DNA from: Sambucus nigra
Lineage: Eukaryota > Streptophyta > Magnoliopsida > Dipsacales > Adoxaceae
Length of the DNA: 64,000 bases
NCBI GenBank assembly: GCA_949130495.1
Contig: OX422208.1
Span: forward strand, 393,164,561 to 393,228,560
Reading direction: 5' to 3'
Below the pieces are notes generated by a model. That model saw only the letters and a list, made by a program, of their open reading frames with translations, searched no databases and was not told the origin of the DNA. The position numbers were made by a program, and so were the translations under genes. Below are positions 11,415-22,665 of the stretch, piece by piece (positions within the stretch are counted from its first letter, which is position 1; the number at the start of each line of letters is the position of its first letter).

Positions 11415-11656
11415 CACACACACACACACACACACTACTTGTAGTGTCCCCGGATGGCTATCTTGATCTCATTTGGTACCTTCCTCCAATCAGTTCACCC
11501 CGAGCCGATTATCGCCTTCAATAATTCTAGGGATCTTGCTAGTAATTTCGTCTTGTTCTCGAAGACAGAAACCAATTTGCCCCAATTTGGGGCCCTAGTG
11601 GCTAAGGAGCCTTCGTCACCTCCGCTACCGCGATGCCCTGATGAAGACATTTTCTG
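10199..11656 (-). pseudogene. Second CACTA gene (Transposase_24/TNPA-like), decayed
   Basis: On the minus strand a start at 11656 opens MSSSGHRGSGGDEGSLA, followed by a region ending near a stop in TDWRKVPNEIKIAIR. A microsatellite-filled gap (11434-11334, possibly an intron) follows. After it come QFRDEYKIWKKNMRAQCFG and EPKFTSCQPGRENWEKKM, with DTHYFGHTSY just downstream. This order (a helical block, then an N-x-x-NR/RENWxKK-like block, then a small HxxGHTSY-like block) resembles the plant Transposase_24 (Ptta/En/Spm) family. Several stops break the reading. In En/Spm the second product binds subterminal repeats. Homology is by eye, so moderate. Confidence 0.55.
11334..11434. repeat. (AT)n-(AC)n compound microsatellite
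   Basis: About 39 AT units (11335-11412) followed by about ten AC units (11414-11434), inside the second CACTA gene, perhaps in an intron. The open frame made only of Ile-Tyr across it is an artefact. Confidence 0.95.
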
Positions 11657-12187
11657 TAAAAATTATTGTTATTAGTACAAACATTTATATAAGAAAATGA
11701 TCAAATCCAAATGAATTAGAATATTGTACGAGTTAACGACATTATAAATCTAAAAATATTGTTTCAATATCGGGTCATGTCATGGACTTTGAATTGATGC
11801 TTAATTTAATTAAAATCCAAATTAACGTATTCACTAACCAAAAAACCAATTTTGATTCAAATCCGATAATAACAAAGCACTAGAAGAATACAAGTTAATG
11901 ACATTATAAATCTAAATATTGTTTCAATATTGAGTCATGTTATGGACTTTGAATTAATGGTTAATTTAATTAATATCCAAATTAACATATTCACTAACGA
12001 AAAAACTAAAAAATACGATAATAACAACGCACTAGAAGAATACACCCACTGGTTATTACAAGAAATAAATTGATCAAGCACAAATTAATTAAAAGCATTA
12101 AACTGTCGTCCGATAATAGTAAAGCACTAGAATAATACTCCTACTTGTCATTACAAATAATTGGAATACTTATTACAAATCGAAAAA

Positions 12188-15100
12188 TTATTTCAAATTC
12201 GGGTTATCATAAAAAATGGATTGATATTCGGTAGGAGCAGCCAAGCCATCCACACTACTCTTTAGACGCTTTGGTGCATGTAGGACGATTGACCATGACT
12301 CGCTGTTGATATACTCTGAGTAAAGAACTTGCTTGACCTTTTGAAAAGCACAAACAAACGGCTCATCACTCACATGTCGTTGCTCTTTAACTTGGACAAG
12401 TCAACCATGATCAAATTGGTTCCAGGGTCAACTTTACAAGTATTTTTATCTACAACTCTTACCCAATCATAGTAAAACACAACCACTTTTAAGCTTATAT
12501 AGTCCAATTCAAATATATTTCGAATTAAACCATAGTAAGTCATTTTAGCTTCAATGATGTTTTTATCTTTCGTGCTCGCTCGAAAAAAAGTAAGAGCCTT
12601 GTATGAAATGCGCAAGTTCTGTAGATTTGTATTTTCCTCGTACACCCTTACAATGAAGTCAATTGTATAATCGATGCTTTTGTACTCTTGTGCCATGAAC
12701 AAGGGGCCAGTGACTAGACGAGCAAGCCTTGATGTCGCATCACCCGTCTTTCAAAGCTGAGAATATAGATAAATTAATTAGGTTAGTTGTAAATTTTTTC
12801 TGTAATGTGACATTTAATAAGAGACATTTTCATTATAATTACCTTGTGTGACAACCACATCCTAAATTCCCTGTCTAATTGTTCCATTGTTTTTTTGTAT
12901 TTTATTGTTCCCACACGCTTCATATTTTCTGCATTGATCGTGATGAACGTATTACAAAATTGATTATGTATAAAAATTATAATAATGTAAAAGTTAAAAT
13001 AATATAAACTTACTTTTTCCGTTCTTCCACATCTTCATGAGTGTTAAATAGATAACGAGCTACTTGTTCATGTTGTAAACTCGTTAATTTCACTCATTTT
13101 CCCATAATATGACTACCCTCATCGACAAATTCATCACTGTCATCCACGCTGCTCAATTCAGGCATATATTCCCGAGTGTAGACTGATGACTCCACGGTGA
13201 TGTATTCCTTTGCAATTTATCCTTCAATGTATCGTGTATTCTTGACGTAATCTTTGAAATATTTCATCAATCGTTCAAACGAATAAATCCACAGATATCT
13301 AACCGGGCCGCAAAGAAGTTCCTTATCGCATAGGTGTACCAACAAATGAACACTTATGTCAAAGATTGATGGGGGAAAGTTCTTCTCTAACACACAAATC
13401 GCTTCGATCACCACCAATTTTGCTACCTCTGTATGAAATCAATTAACTACCTTCTCATATAAAAGTGATAAGTAGATACTAATTTTCATAATAGCCCTCC
13501 GTAAATTCTTGTGCTTGGAGAGACATTGCTTAAACAATAGATTAACCAATTGCTGATCACATGCCAAATATGGGACTTTCACTTTTATAAATCATGGGTA
13601 GCATAATTTACAATCCTTTGCAACTTGGATGAAAAATTAGATGGAACCTTCAAATTATATATTGTGTCTAAAAGTACCTTATTTTCCTCACTCGTCAAAG
13701 TAAACGCACTAGGGGGGATTATTGTCCTTCCCCTACTATCTTCTTTCAACCATATTTGTAGCTTAAGATTCAACTATTTAAGGTGTTTTTGTGCATTTTC
13801 TCCATTCTTAGAATCACTCCCCCAAGGCATGTGACCATAATATGTCTAGGGATGTTCTTCTCTGTGTGCATCACATCCAGTACGTGGCGCACCAGGTTGT
13901 TCTTCCAATATGTCAAGTCATATAAAATTAACGTCCTAGACGATGCCTTTCTTATCTCAGTTTCATTCCCAGTTGGGGTCTTATTATTATCATGACATTC
14001 TTAAACATAGGATTGTTTCCTGGCATATTAGGGCCACAATAAGAAGATCTACTTTCAATTTTTGAACCTAAAAGCTCTCTCGGAGGTAGCCTATGTTCAA
14101 CTCCGGTCGCTAAAAATAGGAATCATTCTTAAATCTAAAACTATGAGTAGGGGGTAAAAACCTCCAATGGCAATGGTATACATTTTTTGAGCTAGTAGGG
14201 AGACAAAGAGATTCGGTCTCCTCTCGACAAGTAGGACATCCCAAATAACCATGTACTACACAACTGGATAATGTCCCATAAGCTGTAAAATCATGAATTT
14301 CCCATATAAACATAGTTTTCAGCGTAAACTCTTCTTTTTTAAAAGAGTCAAATACTTGAACACCCTCTTTCCACAACTCATTTAATTATTTTACCAAAGG
14401 AGCCAGGTAGACATCGATGTCCTCACTTAGTGCCTTTGGCCCAGGTATCAACAAAGACAATATCAAAAATTTAGGTCGCATATAGTGTGAAGGATGGGGG
14501 TTGAGTGTGGCTAGGATCACTAGACATACACTTTGATTGGTGTTTAGATTTTTAAATGTATTGAAACCATATGTTGATATTGTCAAATGAATGTTAACCT
14601 ACTCTTGAGCAAAATCGGGAGACTAAAAACTCGTCCTCTTCCATGTCGTAGAATCAATAGGATGATGCATGAGATTATCCCATTCTTATACCTAGCATGC
14701 CATGTCATTGCCTACACTATCCATGGTACTGTGAAAAACTGATTTATTCTAAGCCTAACAAGAAAATATTTCAACACTTTTTGAGGCACTTTTGAGCACA
14801 TTTCTTCCTTGCCAGTAGATTGGACATATCTAAGTTCATCGCATATCGGACACCGATCGAGATTTTTATACTCCTTTCGGTATAGTATTTAATCACACAC
14901 ACAAGCATGAATTGATTTATACTTCATTCCTAAACCTTTTAAATTGTTCTTCATAGTAGGATAGCTATTTGGAAGCGTATTTCATCTAGGTTAACAAGAC
15001 CTTCACCTAATTCAAAATTCCTATCACGCTATTACCAGACATACCATATTAGGTCTTTAAACTATGCAAACCAACCATGGTATGTAAATTTATTTGATCT

Positions 15101-15621
15101 TTCTCACAGCCAGAGTATAACGGATCGATCGCCTTAAATCTTAAACTTTGGTAGTCATCATCAAAGTTTATCACGATACCTTCATGAGCACCTGAACCTT
15201 GTACATCATTAGTGACCTCATTTTCTTTCACTTCATGAACTCAATACGCATCATATCCTAAATCCTCTAGCATATTATGATCGTCATTATCCTCCTTCCC
15301 TTGTACATCTATCCTAATTGTTGAAAGTTGTTATGAAGGTTGCTTGGGGACAAAAGGAACTTAAGATTCCCCGTGAAAAATCTAAAATTTATAATTGTCT
15401 TGCATACCTCATCTTAACAAATATAGTTCAACTGTTTTCCACTTAAACACCTTACCATTCTTACACTTAGAACACGGACATGAGAACTCTTCATTATTAT
15501 GACATCTCTTTACGTATTTCATAAATTCATTAGCACCTTTGCGAAGAACATCCCCTAATATATTTGTCTCACCCATACACTCTTTGTATTTGGGATATCC
15601 CATCACAACTACTGCAAACAA
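12188..15621 (-). pseudogene. CACTA TNP2-type transposase, decayed
   Basis: The transposase that cuts and joins the element ends. Domain pieces appear in the family order along the minus strand. Transposase-associated N-terminus: 15621-15409, with CPCSKCKNGKVFKWKTVELYL. TNP2 catalytic region: 14586-14386 (LSLLIPGPKALSEDIDVYLA) and 14376-14110 (MFIWEIHDFTAYGTLSS, GCPTC, HCHWRFLPPTHSFR), continuing to about 13840 (LDVMHTEKN). Then 13773-13585, and DUF4218 at 13417-13217 (LEKNFPPSIFDISVHLLVH, WIYSFERLMKYFK). DUF4216: 12702-12188 (ELDYISLKVVVFYYDWV, DEPFVCAFQKVKQVLY). Introns plus stops and frameshifts separate the pieces. No intact copy is likely. Confidence 0.88.
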
Positions 15622-16246
15622 TCATTTATTATGGGTAAGAAACGTATATTCATGGCTTAGTATAAGCAAAAGTGTGAACATTTAGTTCCCATTAAATTAT
15701 TTACCACAAGATTGACATCTCATCTTTCGGTGTTATATTATAAAAACAATATAATTCCTATTTCATCCATCTCCTATAAAGGGTGAGTAGTCCTATCCTA
15801 TTCAAGATCGCATATTTCTGTAATATACTTAACAACTCATGCACATTGTTCCAATTTGAGAAAAAATTGGCAGCATATCCCTATAGTTCTGCAAGTACAC
15901 GATATCGATTCACAAGTGTAAGTGTTATTTCAATTTATCAATTGAAATAACACTTAACATCTCATCATCTAGTATATACCTAGAGAAAATTAAGATACGA
16001 CAACAGAACTTCCCCCAAAAGTAACAAGTTTGAGCCATTAAGAATATTATTATACAGAAACTATGTAGTCCCAAACTATCCAAAGGGGGGACAGTTCGAG
16101 ATATCTCATTATAGAGGTAATGACTCTCGAACGGGTCTAAGGGCTATTGAATGTGTAAGCATGAGAACAACAAGGGTTGTATCTATGCGCACTATATGTA
16201 ATTCAAGGTAGTTATAAATGTTACATAACCTTTATGTCAAGCATTC

Positions 16247-16429
16247 ACATGCATCCCACAAAGCAAGTGTTAGATAACAAGTTGACTAAATGGAAATTTA
16301 CACATGCATGCCTAGATTATAGTAACGAGAATCACAATAGATAGCCAATGTCTATTTATTGTGGTTCCCGTCATTACCTTTTACCCTTGTTACTTGTTAT
16401 GTAACACTTGTTTTGTGCGCCACATGCAT
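16247..16429. mobile_element. Imperfect foldback (MITE-like) inside the CACTA element
   Basis: The left arm (CATGCATCCCACAAAGCAAG, then TGTTAGATAACAAG) pairs with the right arm (CTTGTTATGTAACACTTG, then GTGCGCCACATGCATG). The inner part also folds: CACAATAGATAG near 16333 against CTATTTATTGTG near 16351. The whole unit is about 180 bp, and I could not assign a target duplication. It could be a nested MITE or a self-complementary part of the CACTA 5' region. Confidence 0.5.
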
Positions 16430-16504
16430 GCATGTATTCTCATGTGAATGCATGATTACTTATTTATATTCGGTTTAATCACAACCCTAAATGTTAGAAA
16501 TGCT

Positions 16505-16687
16505 TAGGGCCAACCAACTTAATGGCCATCTAAGTGTTCAAATCCGATAGTCAGCAAAAATTCAAGAATCCCATACAACAATGCAAATAGTAATGCGATA
16601 TATTAGAAGTTCCTAGGGCCAACCAACTCAATGGCCATCTAAATTTTCAAATCCACCAGTCAACAACAGTTCAAGAATCCCAAACGA
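16505..16687. repeat. Two-copy tandem repeat, period 109 bp
   Basis: TAGGGCCAACCAACTYAATG with the following 55 bases (16505-16577) recurs at 16614-16687 with several mismatches. It lies in the 5' untranslated part of the CACTA element. Confidence 0.75.
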
Positions 16688-16701
16688 TTCAACAATCTCT
16701 A

Positions 16702-16723
16702 TGTGTGTATGTGTGTGTGTGTG

Positions 16724-16758
<35 letters not shown>

Positions 16759-17337
16759 AGATAGAGAGAGAGAAGGAGAGAGATGTACCGAAATATGTGT
16801 AGATAGAAATGTGTGTAGAGAGAGGGAGAGATGGTCGTCGCTATTGCAATTAGAGAGAAAAATAAAATTTTACAAAATACACACACAATTTCAATTTCAT
16901 AACAAATATCAATACCCCCCCTCCCACACACACACACTGACCCTAAAACATGCACATAATTGCATTACCAATTTCCATACCAATTTTAATTTTATAAAAA
17001 AATATTCAATACCACACACATAGAGTGACCTCCCCAACACACAATTACATTACAAATTTCAATACCAATCTCAATTTTATAGAAAAAACAAAATCAATAC
17101 CCCACATACACAAACATATAGTGACCCACAAACATATATAGTAACCCCCTCCCCCCACACACTGACCCATATACATATAAACACATAGAGACCCACATAC
17201 ACACACCCACACACCACCCACACATACACATACACACACACACACACCAACATCAAATCTCCATACAAACACACATACACACATATATACCCATATTGAT
17301 GCACATACATAAACTCTCACACACACACAAAGGAAGT

Positions 17338-17380
<43 letters not shown>
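16702..17380. repeat. Low-complexity TG/CT/CA/GA-rich tract
   Basis: A (TG)n then (CT)n run (16702-16756) is followed by GA-rich sequence, then by long CA-rich sequence (16915-17330), then by a pure (GA)n run (17338-17380). It lies between the TNP2 start and the right end of the CACTA. Open frames here consist of Ser-Leu, Cys-Val or Thr-His repeats and are not genes. Confidence 0.85.
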
Positions 17381-17383
<3 letters not shown>

Positions 17384-17456
17384 GGAAATAAACAAGGGAA
17401 ATGAAAGAGGGAAATAAAAACTGAATCGGTTAGGTTTAATGTTTTTGATAATGTCA

Positions 17457-17575
17457 GGGACGTGTTATGGTCATTGACCGTGAAAAGTTTATAAGGTTGT
17501 CACGGACTTTGAACTTGAAAAAAACGAGTGTTTTTCTGTCACGATCGTTTACCGTGACAAGGATGCCCATGTCTA
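17457..17575. repeat. CACTA right subterminal repeats
   Basis: Contains TGTCACGGACTTTG, TTGACCGTGA, GTCACGATCG and TTACCGTGACAAGG. These are the same motif as in the left subterminal array but fewer and more diverged. Confidence 0.7.
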
Positions 17576-17600
17576 CCGGGTCAAGGGTGCCAATTTAGCC

Positions 17601-17613
17601 TTTTTGTGTAATG
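17601..17613 (-). repeat. CACTA right terminal inverted repeat
   Basis: Minus strand CATTACACAAAAA, followed on the plus strand by the target duplication CTC at 17614-17616. Confidence 0.85.
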
Positions 17614-17716
17614 CTCGCTAATTAATATTTATCGAAGCCCAATTTAATTTCCCTAATTTAATTAATTATTAAACACACAAGGAAATTAAATAATCATAAA
17701 AGTACGGGTTATTACA

Positions 17717-18574
17717 ATTGACTCAATTGGAAATTTTTCCTTGCAAATCTCACCTTTTGTCTATTTTAGGACAAAACCAAAATTAAAAAACCTATGGAGT
17801 GTCAATCTCTCTAAAAGACTCAACCCCAATCCCAAAAGAAAAAAATATAGACGCTCGACAGATGCATATGCTGAGTAGCTATGCTCGGTGAATTTTTTTT
17901 TCCGCATGTTGTAAACTTGCAAACTTAAACACGCCTTTAAATACAAAGAGAATATAACAAGTATAAAATCTTTATAAAAATAAAATTCCCTCTATGTCTA
18001 ATGATCCCAATTTAGGTAAGATGTCTCCCCCTAAGATAATGATCTTCTCCTGACACTAAACTGAAAAAATGGATGCATAAAACTATGTCTCTCCCATAAA
18101 GCATTCCCCCTCCCCTCCCCCCCCCCCCCCCCCCCGCCCTCGCCCCAAATGAGAGAACTTGTAATACCAATAAATTATGGAAGAAGTAATAATATCACGC
18201 CATGGTGTAAAGTGAAACAAAAATACAACATGGAAACACAAGCACAAATGACCATAACACTTATCAAATAATATCAATATTGATGCAAATAAGATACAAA
18301 CTTGAATACACAAGAAAGCGTGAAATATTAATGCAAACAATCAATAAGAGATAATATTATGATCAAACAACATGTCAAATATAACCCAAAGATAAATCAT
18401 ATGGAAAACATGGATTAAATGAAAATGCAAAGACTAAAAAAATGATAACATATATATGAATATGCAAAATATACCAATGATACTCAGGCCCATATATGTA
18501 AGTATAAACAATCACAAAAACTGACACAAAACACATAAGCTCTATAGGCTAGCATAACATAAATGTGTCTAAAC
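17717..18574. other. No gene seen; AT-rich spacer with a C homopolymer
   Basis: Between the outer edge of the gypsy-type LTR and the first recognisable bases of element A. It holds a run of about 19 C (18117-18135) and no convincing frame or repeat. Confidence 0.6.
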
Positions 18575-18849
18575 ATTTACGTAAGTGAAAATATTCTATC
18601 TAGGATTTTTATTTGTTTTATTTGCACTTGGGCATATTTGGCGTATCTTAGTACAAATCGTCACGCACCGTCATGATGAACTGAACTCCAACATCTCAAA
18701 ATTCAAGACTCCTTTACATCTAAGAAATAAAAATTTTAGAATTTTAAAATTATTCATAAGGTTATTCGGGATGTTAAATTTTATGAAAAACTGAGGCTGG
18801 ACTTTTTAAGGTTTGAAAGTAATTTTTTACATCATTAAAACAAAATTAG

Positions 18850-19060
18850 AATCTCGTTCGAACGAAATGGCCTATTCGTTAGAAGGCTTGTTAGATCTGC
18901 ATCGAACGAACATCCAACAAAGGCATTTGTTTGAATTCTTTAGAAGCTCGTTAGAAGTTTGTTCTAATGATATTACTTTCTCCTTCGAATGAAATGTGTA
19001 TTCATACAAACGAAATGGCTTTCTCGTTCAAACGACTTCTAATTTCATTCAAACGAATTC
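18850..19060 (+). repeat. Cluster of TCGTTCGAACGA-like palindromes in the element A U3
   Basis: CTCGTTCGAACGA (18853), ATCGAACGAACA (18901), CCTTCGAATGAA, CTCGTTCAAACGA (19023) and TTCATTCAAACGAA (19044) lie just upstream of the TATA box. The same type of cluster recurs in the LTRs at 30450-30660 and 34150-34420. Confidence 0.75.
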
Positions 19061-19080
19061 ACCAGCTCGTCAGGTCAGGT

Positions 19081-19090
19081 CTATAAATAC
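19081..19090 (+). promoter_or_regulatory. TATA box of the element A 5' LTR
   Basis: CTATAAATAC in the context AGGTCTATAAATAC, conserved in the second LTR at 30709-30718. Confidence 0.65.
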
Positions 19091-19454
19091 ATGTTTTGAG
19101 ATATTTTTTTGGGCCCCTAGAAGTTTTTTATCTTGTATACACACTTTTGGAGAGAGGTCTCTAGTCTGAATTTGTGAACTCGAAAGATCACGATAGAGAA
19201 GGCTGAAGGATGAATCGGTGCATACTGAGGGTGGACCGCCACTTGTGGACGACTCTGGATTGAATTTTTTTAATTGTTATGAAGACACTGCGCTTTATAC
19301 TTGTGGGTTATATAAAGTAATATGTAAGTCGATAGTCTTGTAAAACTCCCTAAAGTTATGAAATATATGTTTTGCCCAAAAAGTCAATTTTTCCTTATTT
19401 TCCATCTTTGATTGCTTGCTTGGTTTTTTATATGATTGGAACAATGATCATATG

Positions 19455-19900
19455 TGTGAGTGAAAAAAATATCACAATAAAAGATTCTAAGAAAACAATC
19501 ACAAATGCAGAAAGTAAATGAAATCACATGTACGATAAGAATTTACATGGTTCGGCAACTTTGCCTACATCCACAAAGAGGTAACTTGTTCTTATTAAGT
19601 GTATCTCGAAATCTCAAGTTTTCAATCCCTTTTCTCTGGGTTTGGGTGTAAAATTTATAGGTACGCCATTATAGAATTTGAGTTATTCAAGAAACTCTAA
19701 CTATCATGTGAATTAGTTATAAGGTACTTGAATATCTCATCCGAGATTTTTGGTACCTGATTTGATTATATCCGTAGGTGTTGTTGTACCACTTACAAAT
19801 CCTCGTGTGGAAATTGAGTTATGATATGATCCGATCCAAGTGTTAATCTATCATGACTTGGTCGTCTACTCTAATGGACTATAAAAAATGGGCTCCCACA
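19455..19900 (-). mobile_element. Tat-1 3' LTR
   Basis: 446 bp, starts TGTGAGTGAAAAAAATATC and ends CTCCCACA on the plus strand. It has the same length as the 5' LTR and many but scattered mismatches. I do not see a clear polypurine tract beside it (19901-19930). Confidence 0.92.
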
Positions 19901-20119
19901 ATTACCAATAAAATCTTTGGGCTAACTATTTTGGGCCAATATATTTTAATCAAACTAAAGGCCCAAGGCCTGAAATAGCAAAAAATCTTCATGGCATTTT
20001 CTTCAGTGATTTTTCTAGGCTTCATCAATACTTGTAAGTTTTAGCTTTAACTTTTCTCTGCTTCTTCTCTTCTGTAAAAATCTCTAAAAATAAGAAACCA
20101 ATAGTACAAGGACCATTCC

Positions 20120-20775
20120 GAGTTGGTAGCTAAGATGAAAGACAATCTCCGAGAGATGGAATAGGTTAAGGCTTCAGTCTAAGAGGAAGTAATGAGCTAA
20201 AGGCCAAACTTCTGGATACCAACGAATTAAATCAAGTGAGCAAGCTGATCCAAAGGGAGAATAAAGATTTAAAGAGGGAGATTTCTCATCTGAAGGAGAA
20301 CACCCCATTAGGGTCCTCCTTGGTTCTGCGAGGATCATCATCATTATCCATAGGATGTTTGGCGGGAATATGTAATTATTTATGGTCTTCATAGAATATA
20401 ACGAGGTTGAGGTACGTGTTCCAAAGGGGTCCTAGACAGGTCTGTGTAGATGCTTATAACTAGGACTGAACTGATGCCCTAATGAGGCTGAAGAAGACAG
20501 AGGACCTTGCCTTTGATTGGGGATAGCTTAGTGCCCTTAGAGAGCTAAAGATTCCTAAGGAGTCTCCCTTTTGGTACAAGTATCAAATCGATTTCCTGAC
20601 CTATCGCCATAATCACTTTTCCAAAGATGATCGGTGGATCGCAATAGATGCTATTCCTTCTCAACTTCTGGAACAATAATTAGAAGATATAGTAAAAGAG
20701 CTTTTGCCTCATCTAAATGATGGTCTAAGACCGCGTGTTGAAGATTACCTTGCTCGCCATCCTGGGCCATTGTAA
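20120..20775 (+). pseudogene. Antisense ORF remnant in the 3' part of Tat-1
   Basis: On the plus strand, opposite to the polyprotein, a frame with codon-like character runs from near 20120 to the stop at 20773-20775. The first part is a Lys/Glu/Leu-rich coiled coil (VSKLIQRENKDLKREISHLK), followed by ENTPLGSS. The last part reads FWYKYQIDFLTYRHNHFSKD and QLLEDIV-like text interrupted by stops, ending EDYLARHPGPL. Several stops and at least two frame changes are present. Extra antisense ORFs are known in Tat-lineage elements such as Grande and Retand. I cannot name a family, and the role is unknown. Confidence 0.5.
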
Positions 20776-21559
20776 ACTCTTTCCATATTCTAGTTTAAAT
20801 GTAACTTTCCATTTGAGATAAATGAAAAATAATTATTTACTATTTCTCAATGTTTTGAGCTCAAGCTGACTAAACATTTGATTTACTGTGTAATCATTTG
20901 ATAAAGAATCTTTTTGTTTCTAATTTTATCATTTTAAGACTTACAACTAACTAAATGATATTGAGAGATAATGTTGGTAATATATTGTTTGTGTTTATCC
21001 ATTCCCCTAGTTCAACATGCCTTAACTTTGTCATTCCATCTACTTTACCTTTTAGGTCATTTAGTCACACTCCCTTAGGCTTAAGAAAGATGATGACAAG
21101 AATTCATCTGGTTAATGGGCCATCCACCTGAGCAGGTTTTTCGTGATCAACAATGTTGATGACTAACATAAGTTGGCTTTTATTGCCTGAGGATCCCCTG
21201 TATGGATTTTATGGTTGCTGGGGCAACCCATGAGGTCTCTTGTGTTTATAATAAGGACTTGATGGATGTAATAATTGAAACAAATTTACTAACTCACTAC
21301 CAACCCTACTCGACTTGTTAAGTTTTCTGATTTAAAAACAAACTAAACAACTTGTCATAATTTCAGGAGTTTAACCATGCATGATGGAGATATCACTTGA
21401 AAAAGGTGTTTATTAATGAGATGTTATCGATAAGAGTTAAGCAACCAATGTAGAGATATGAAAGGAAAAAGGGCAATTCGTCAACACTATCAGAGCAACA
21501 TGAAGTTTTAAAATAAAAATTTTCATTAACTATATGTTCTAGTAAATATAAAGAAGATT
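20776..21559. other. Tat-1 3' untranslated region
   Basis: Sequence between the antisense ORF and the end of integrase. AT-rich, no frame or repeat recognised. Confidence 0.6.
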
Positions 21560-22665
21560 TTAAAGTACTACTTCTTAAGATTGGTCGCGTTCCATGCTCT
21601 TAGTATCTCCTTTCCCTCCAGCGTTTCCAAGTGATTTGCTCCTTGAAGATCATATCTAATTGCCTTAAAGGATCCATACCAATTTGGTCCCAGTTTTTCG
21701 TATAATGGTTTTACGGCACTGGCGAGGACTTTCCTTAAGACGTAGTCCCCTATTAGAAATATACTTTAATTGACCCTTTTTTTTTACTTCTTGGCTAGTT
21801 GATGTTAGTAGAAAGCCAACATAATCAAAGCCAACTCTCGTTGCTCATCTGCTAGGTCAAGCTCAGTGCATATTGCTCCATCGTTAAGGCCTTGGTCTAC
21901 TAGAGCGTTTCTCATAGTAGGGAGACCTACTTTCAAAGGTACGATGGCGTCCATTTCGTAAGCGAGTGCAAAAGGTGTTTCCCAAATTGGTTTCCTGGAT
22001 GTGGTATGATAAGGCCATAGAATATGTGGAACCTTTTGCTCTTTCCAATCGTTTTTTTAGTCCATCAATCATGATTTTATTAGAAGCCTCTACTTGTTCA
22101 TTATTTTAGGGATACACCAGGGCTGAAGTGGTGCTTGATTCTGTGATCATCACAGAAAGCCTAAAAAAACACTTTCAAATTGCGTACCATTATCGGTAAT
22201 GATATCCCTTAGTATCCCAAAGAGAGTTATGATGTTCCTTCATATGAACCTTGTCATTTCAGACTCTCGAATGTTTGCCAATAGTTCAGCCTCTACCCAT
22301 TTGGTGAAGTAATATGTGGCGACTAGTAGATACTTACAATTTCTAGGTGCGGTAGGTAGTGGTCCCATGATGTCTAATCCCCATTGAGTGAAAGGTCATG
22401 GGCTAGTGAGTGATTTTAGGTCGCTGGAGGCCTGGTAAACCATAGGAGGGTGATTATGACACTTTTCGCATTTGTGAACACATGCACCATCGTCCTTTTG
22501 CATACGAGGCCACTAATATCCTTCTCTGATCATGCAAAAGGCTAATGATCTTCCACCTGTGTGACTCCCATAGATGCCCTCATGGAGCTCACTTTTTACT
22601 TGCACTGGAGGTAAGGGCCTGTAAATGATTTCTTGTAAAGCCTCCTTTCAGGAGTGAGGTAGAAA
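21560..22665 (-). pseudogene. Tat-1 integrase
   Basis: Integrase at the end of the gypsy polyprotein. Zinc-binding HHCC region: HEGIYGSHTGGRSLAF followed by CVHKCEKCHNHPPMVYQASS. Core: QWGLDIMGPLP (Asp), ITDNGTQFES (Asp) and NNEQVEASNKIMIDGLKKRL (Glu), so all three acidic residues are visible. The C-terminal tail contains LGxxWYGPFKAIRYDLQG-like text and ends WNATNLKKYYF-like, as in Tat elements without chromodomain. Stops at several points and frame changes near 22100 break it. The open piece 22072-21884 is part of this domain. Confidence 0.85.

Larger units (their letters stand above)
9392..17613 (-). mobile_element. CACTA (En/Spm) DNA transposon with CATTA ends, 8,222 bp
   Basis: Both ends carry the inverted sequence CATTACACMAAAA and are flanked by the same 3-bp target duplication CTC (9389-9391 and 17614-17616), as CACTA elements make. 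Subterminal repeats with TTGTCACGG / CCGTGACAA occur near both ends. Inside, on the minus strand, are a TNP2-type transposase gene (15621-12188) and a second En/Spm-type gene (about 11656-10199), the usual CACTA order. Both genes are broken. The element sits within the gypsy-type LTR 7528-17716. The termini differ from the canonical CACTA by the same C-to-T at both ends. Confidence 0.85.
7528..17716 (-). mobile_element. Gypsy-type 5' LTR (about 2 kb) split by a CACTA element
   Basis: The right edge reads CGGGTTATTACA and the left edge TGTGACCACCC. On the minus strand the LTR therefore starts TGTAATAACCCG and ends GGTCACA, followed by a PBS. After removal of the CACTA insertion (9392-17613 plus one 3-bp duplication) the LTR is about 1.96 kb, a size common for Tekay/Del-type plant gypsy LTRs. 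The AAT microsatellite just left of the insertion is part of it. No second LTR copy is in the window. Lineage is inferred from termini only. Confidence 0.6.

Noticed and set aside
11155..11433. Open frame with long Ile-Tyr repeat on the minus strand
   Set aside because: It is a translation of the AT/AC microsatellite fused to a piece of the decayed CACTA gene, not a separate protein.
16689..17395. Several open frames on both strands rich in Ser-Leu, Cys-Val or Thr-His
   Set aside because: All are translations of CT, GA, CA and TG repeats; no conserved motif.
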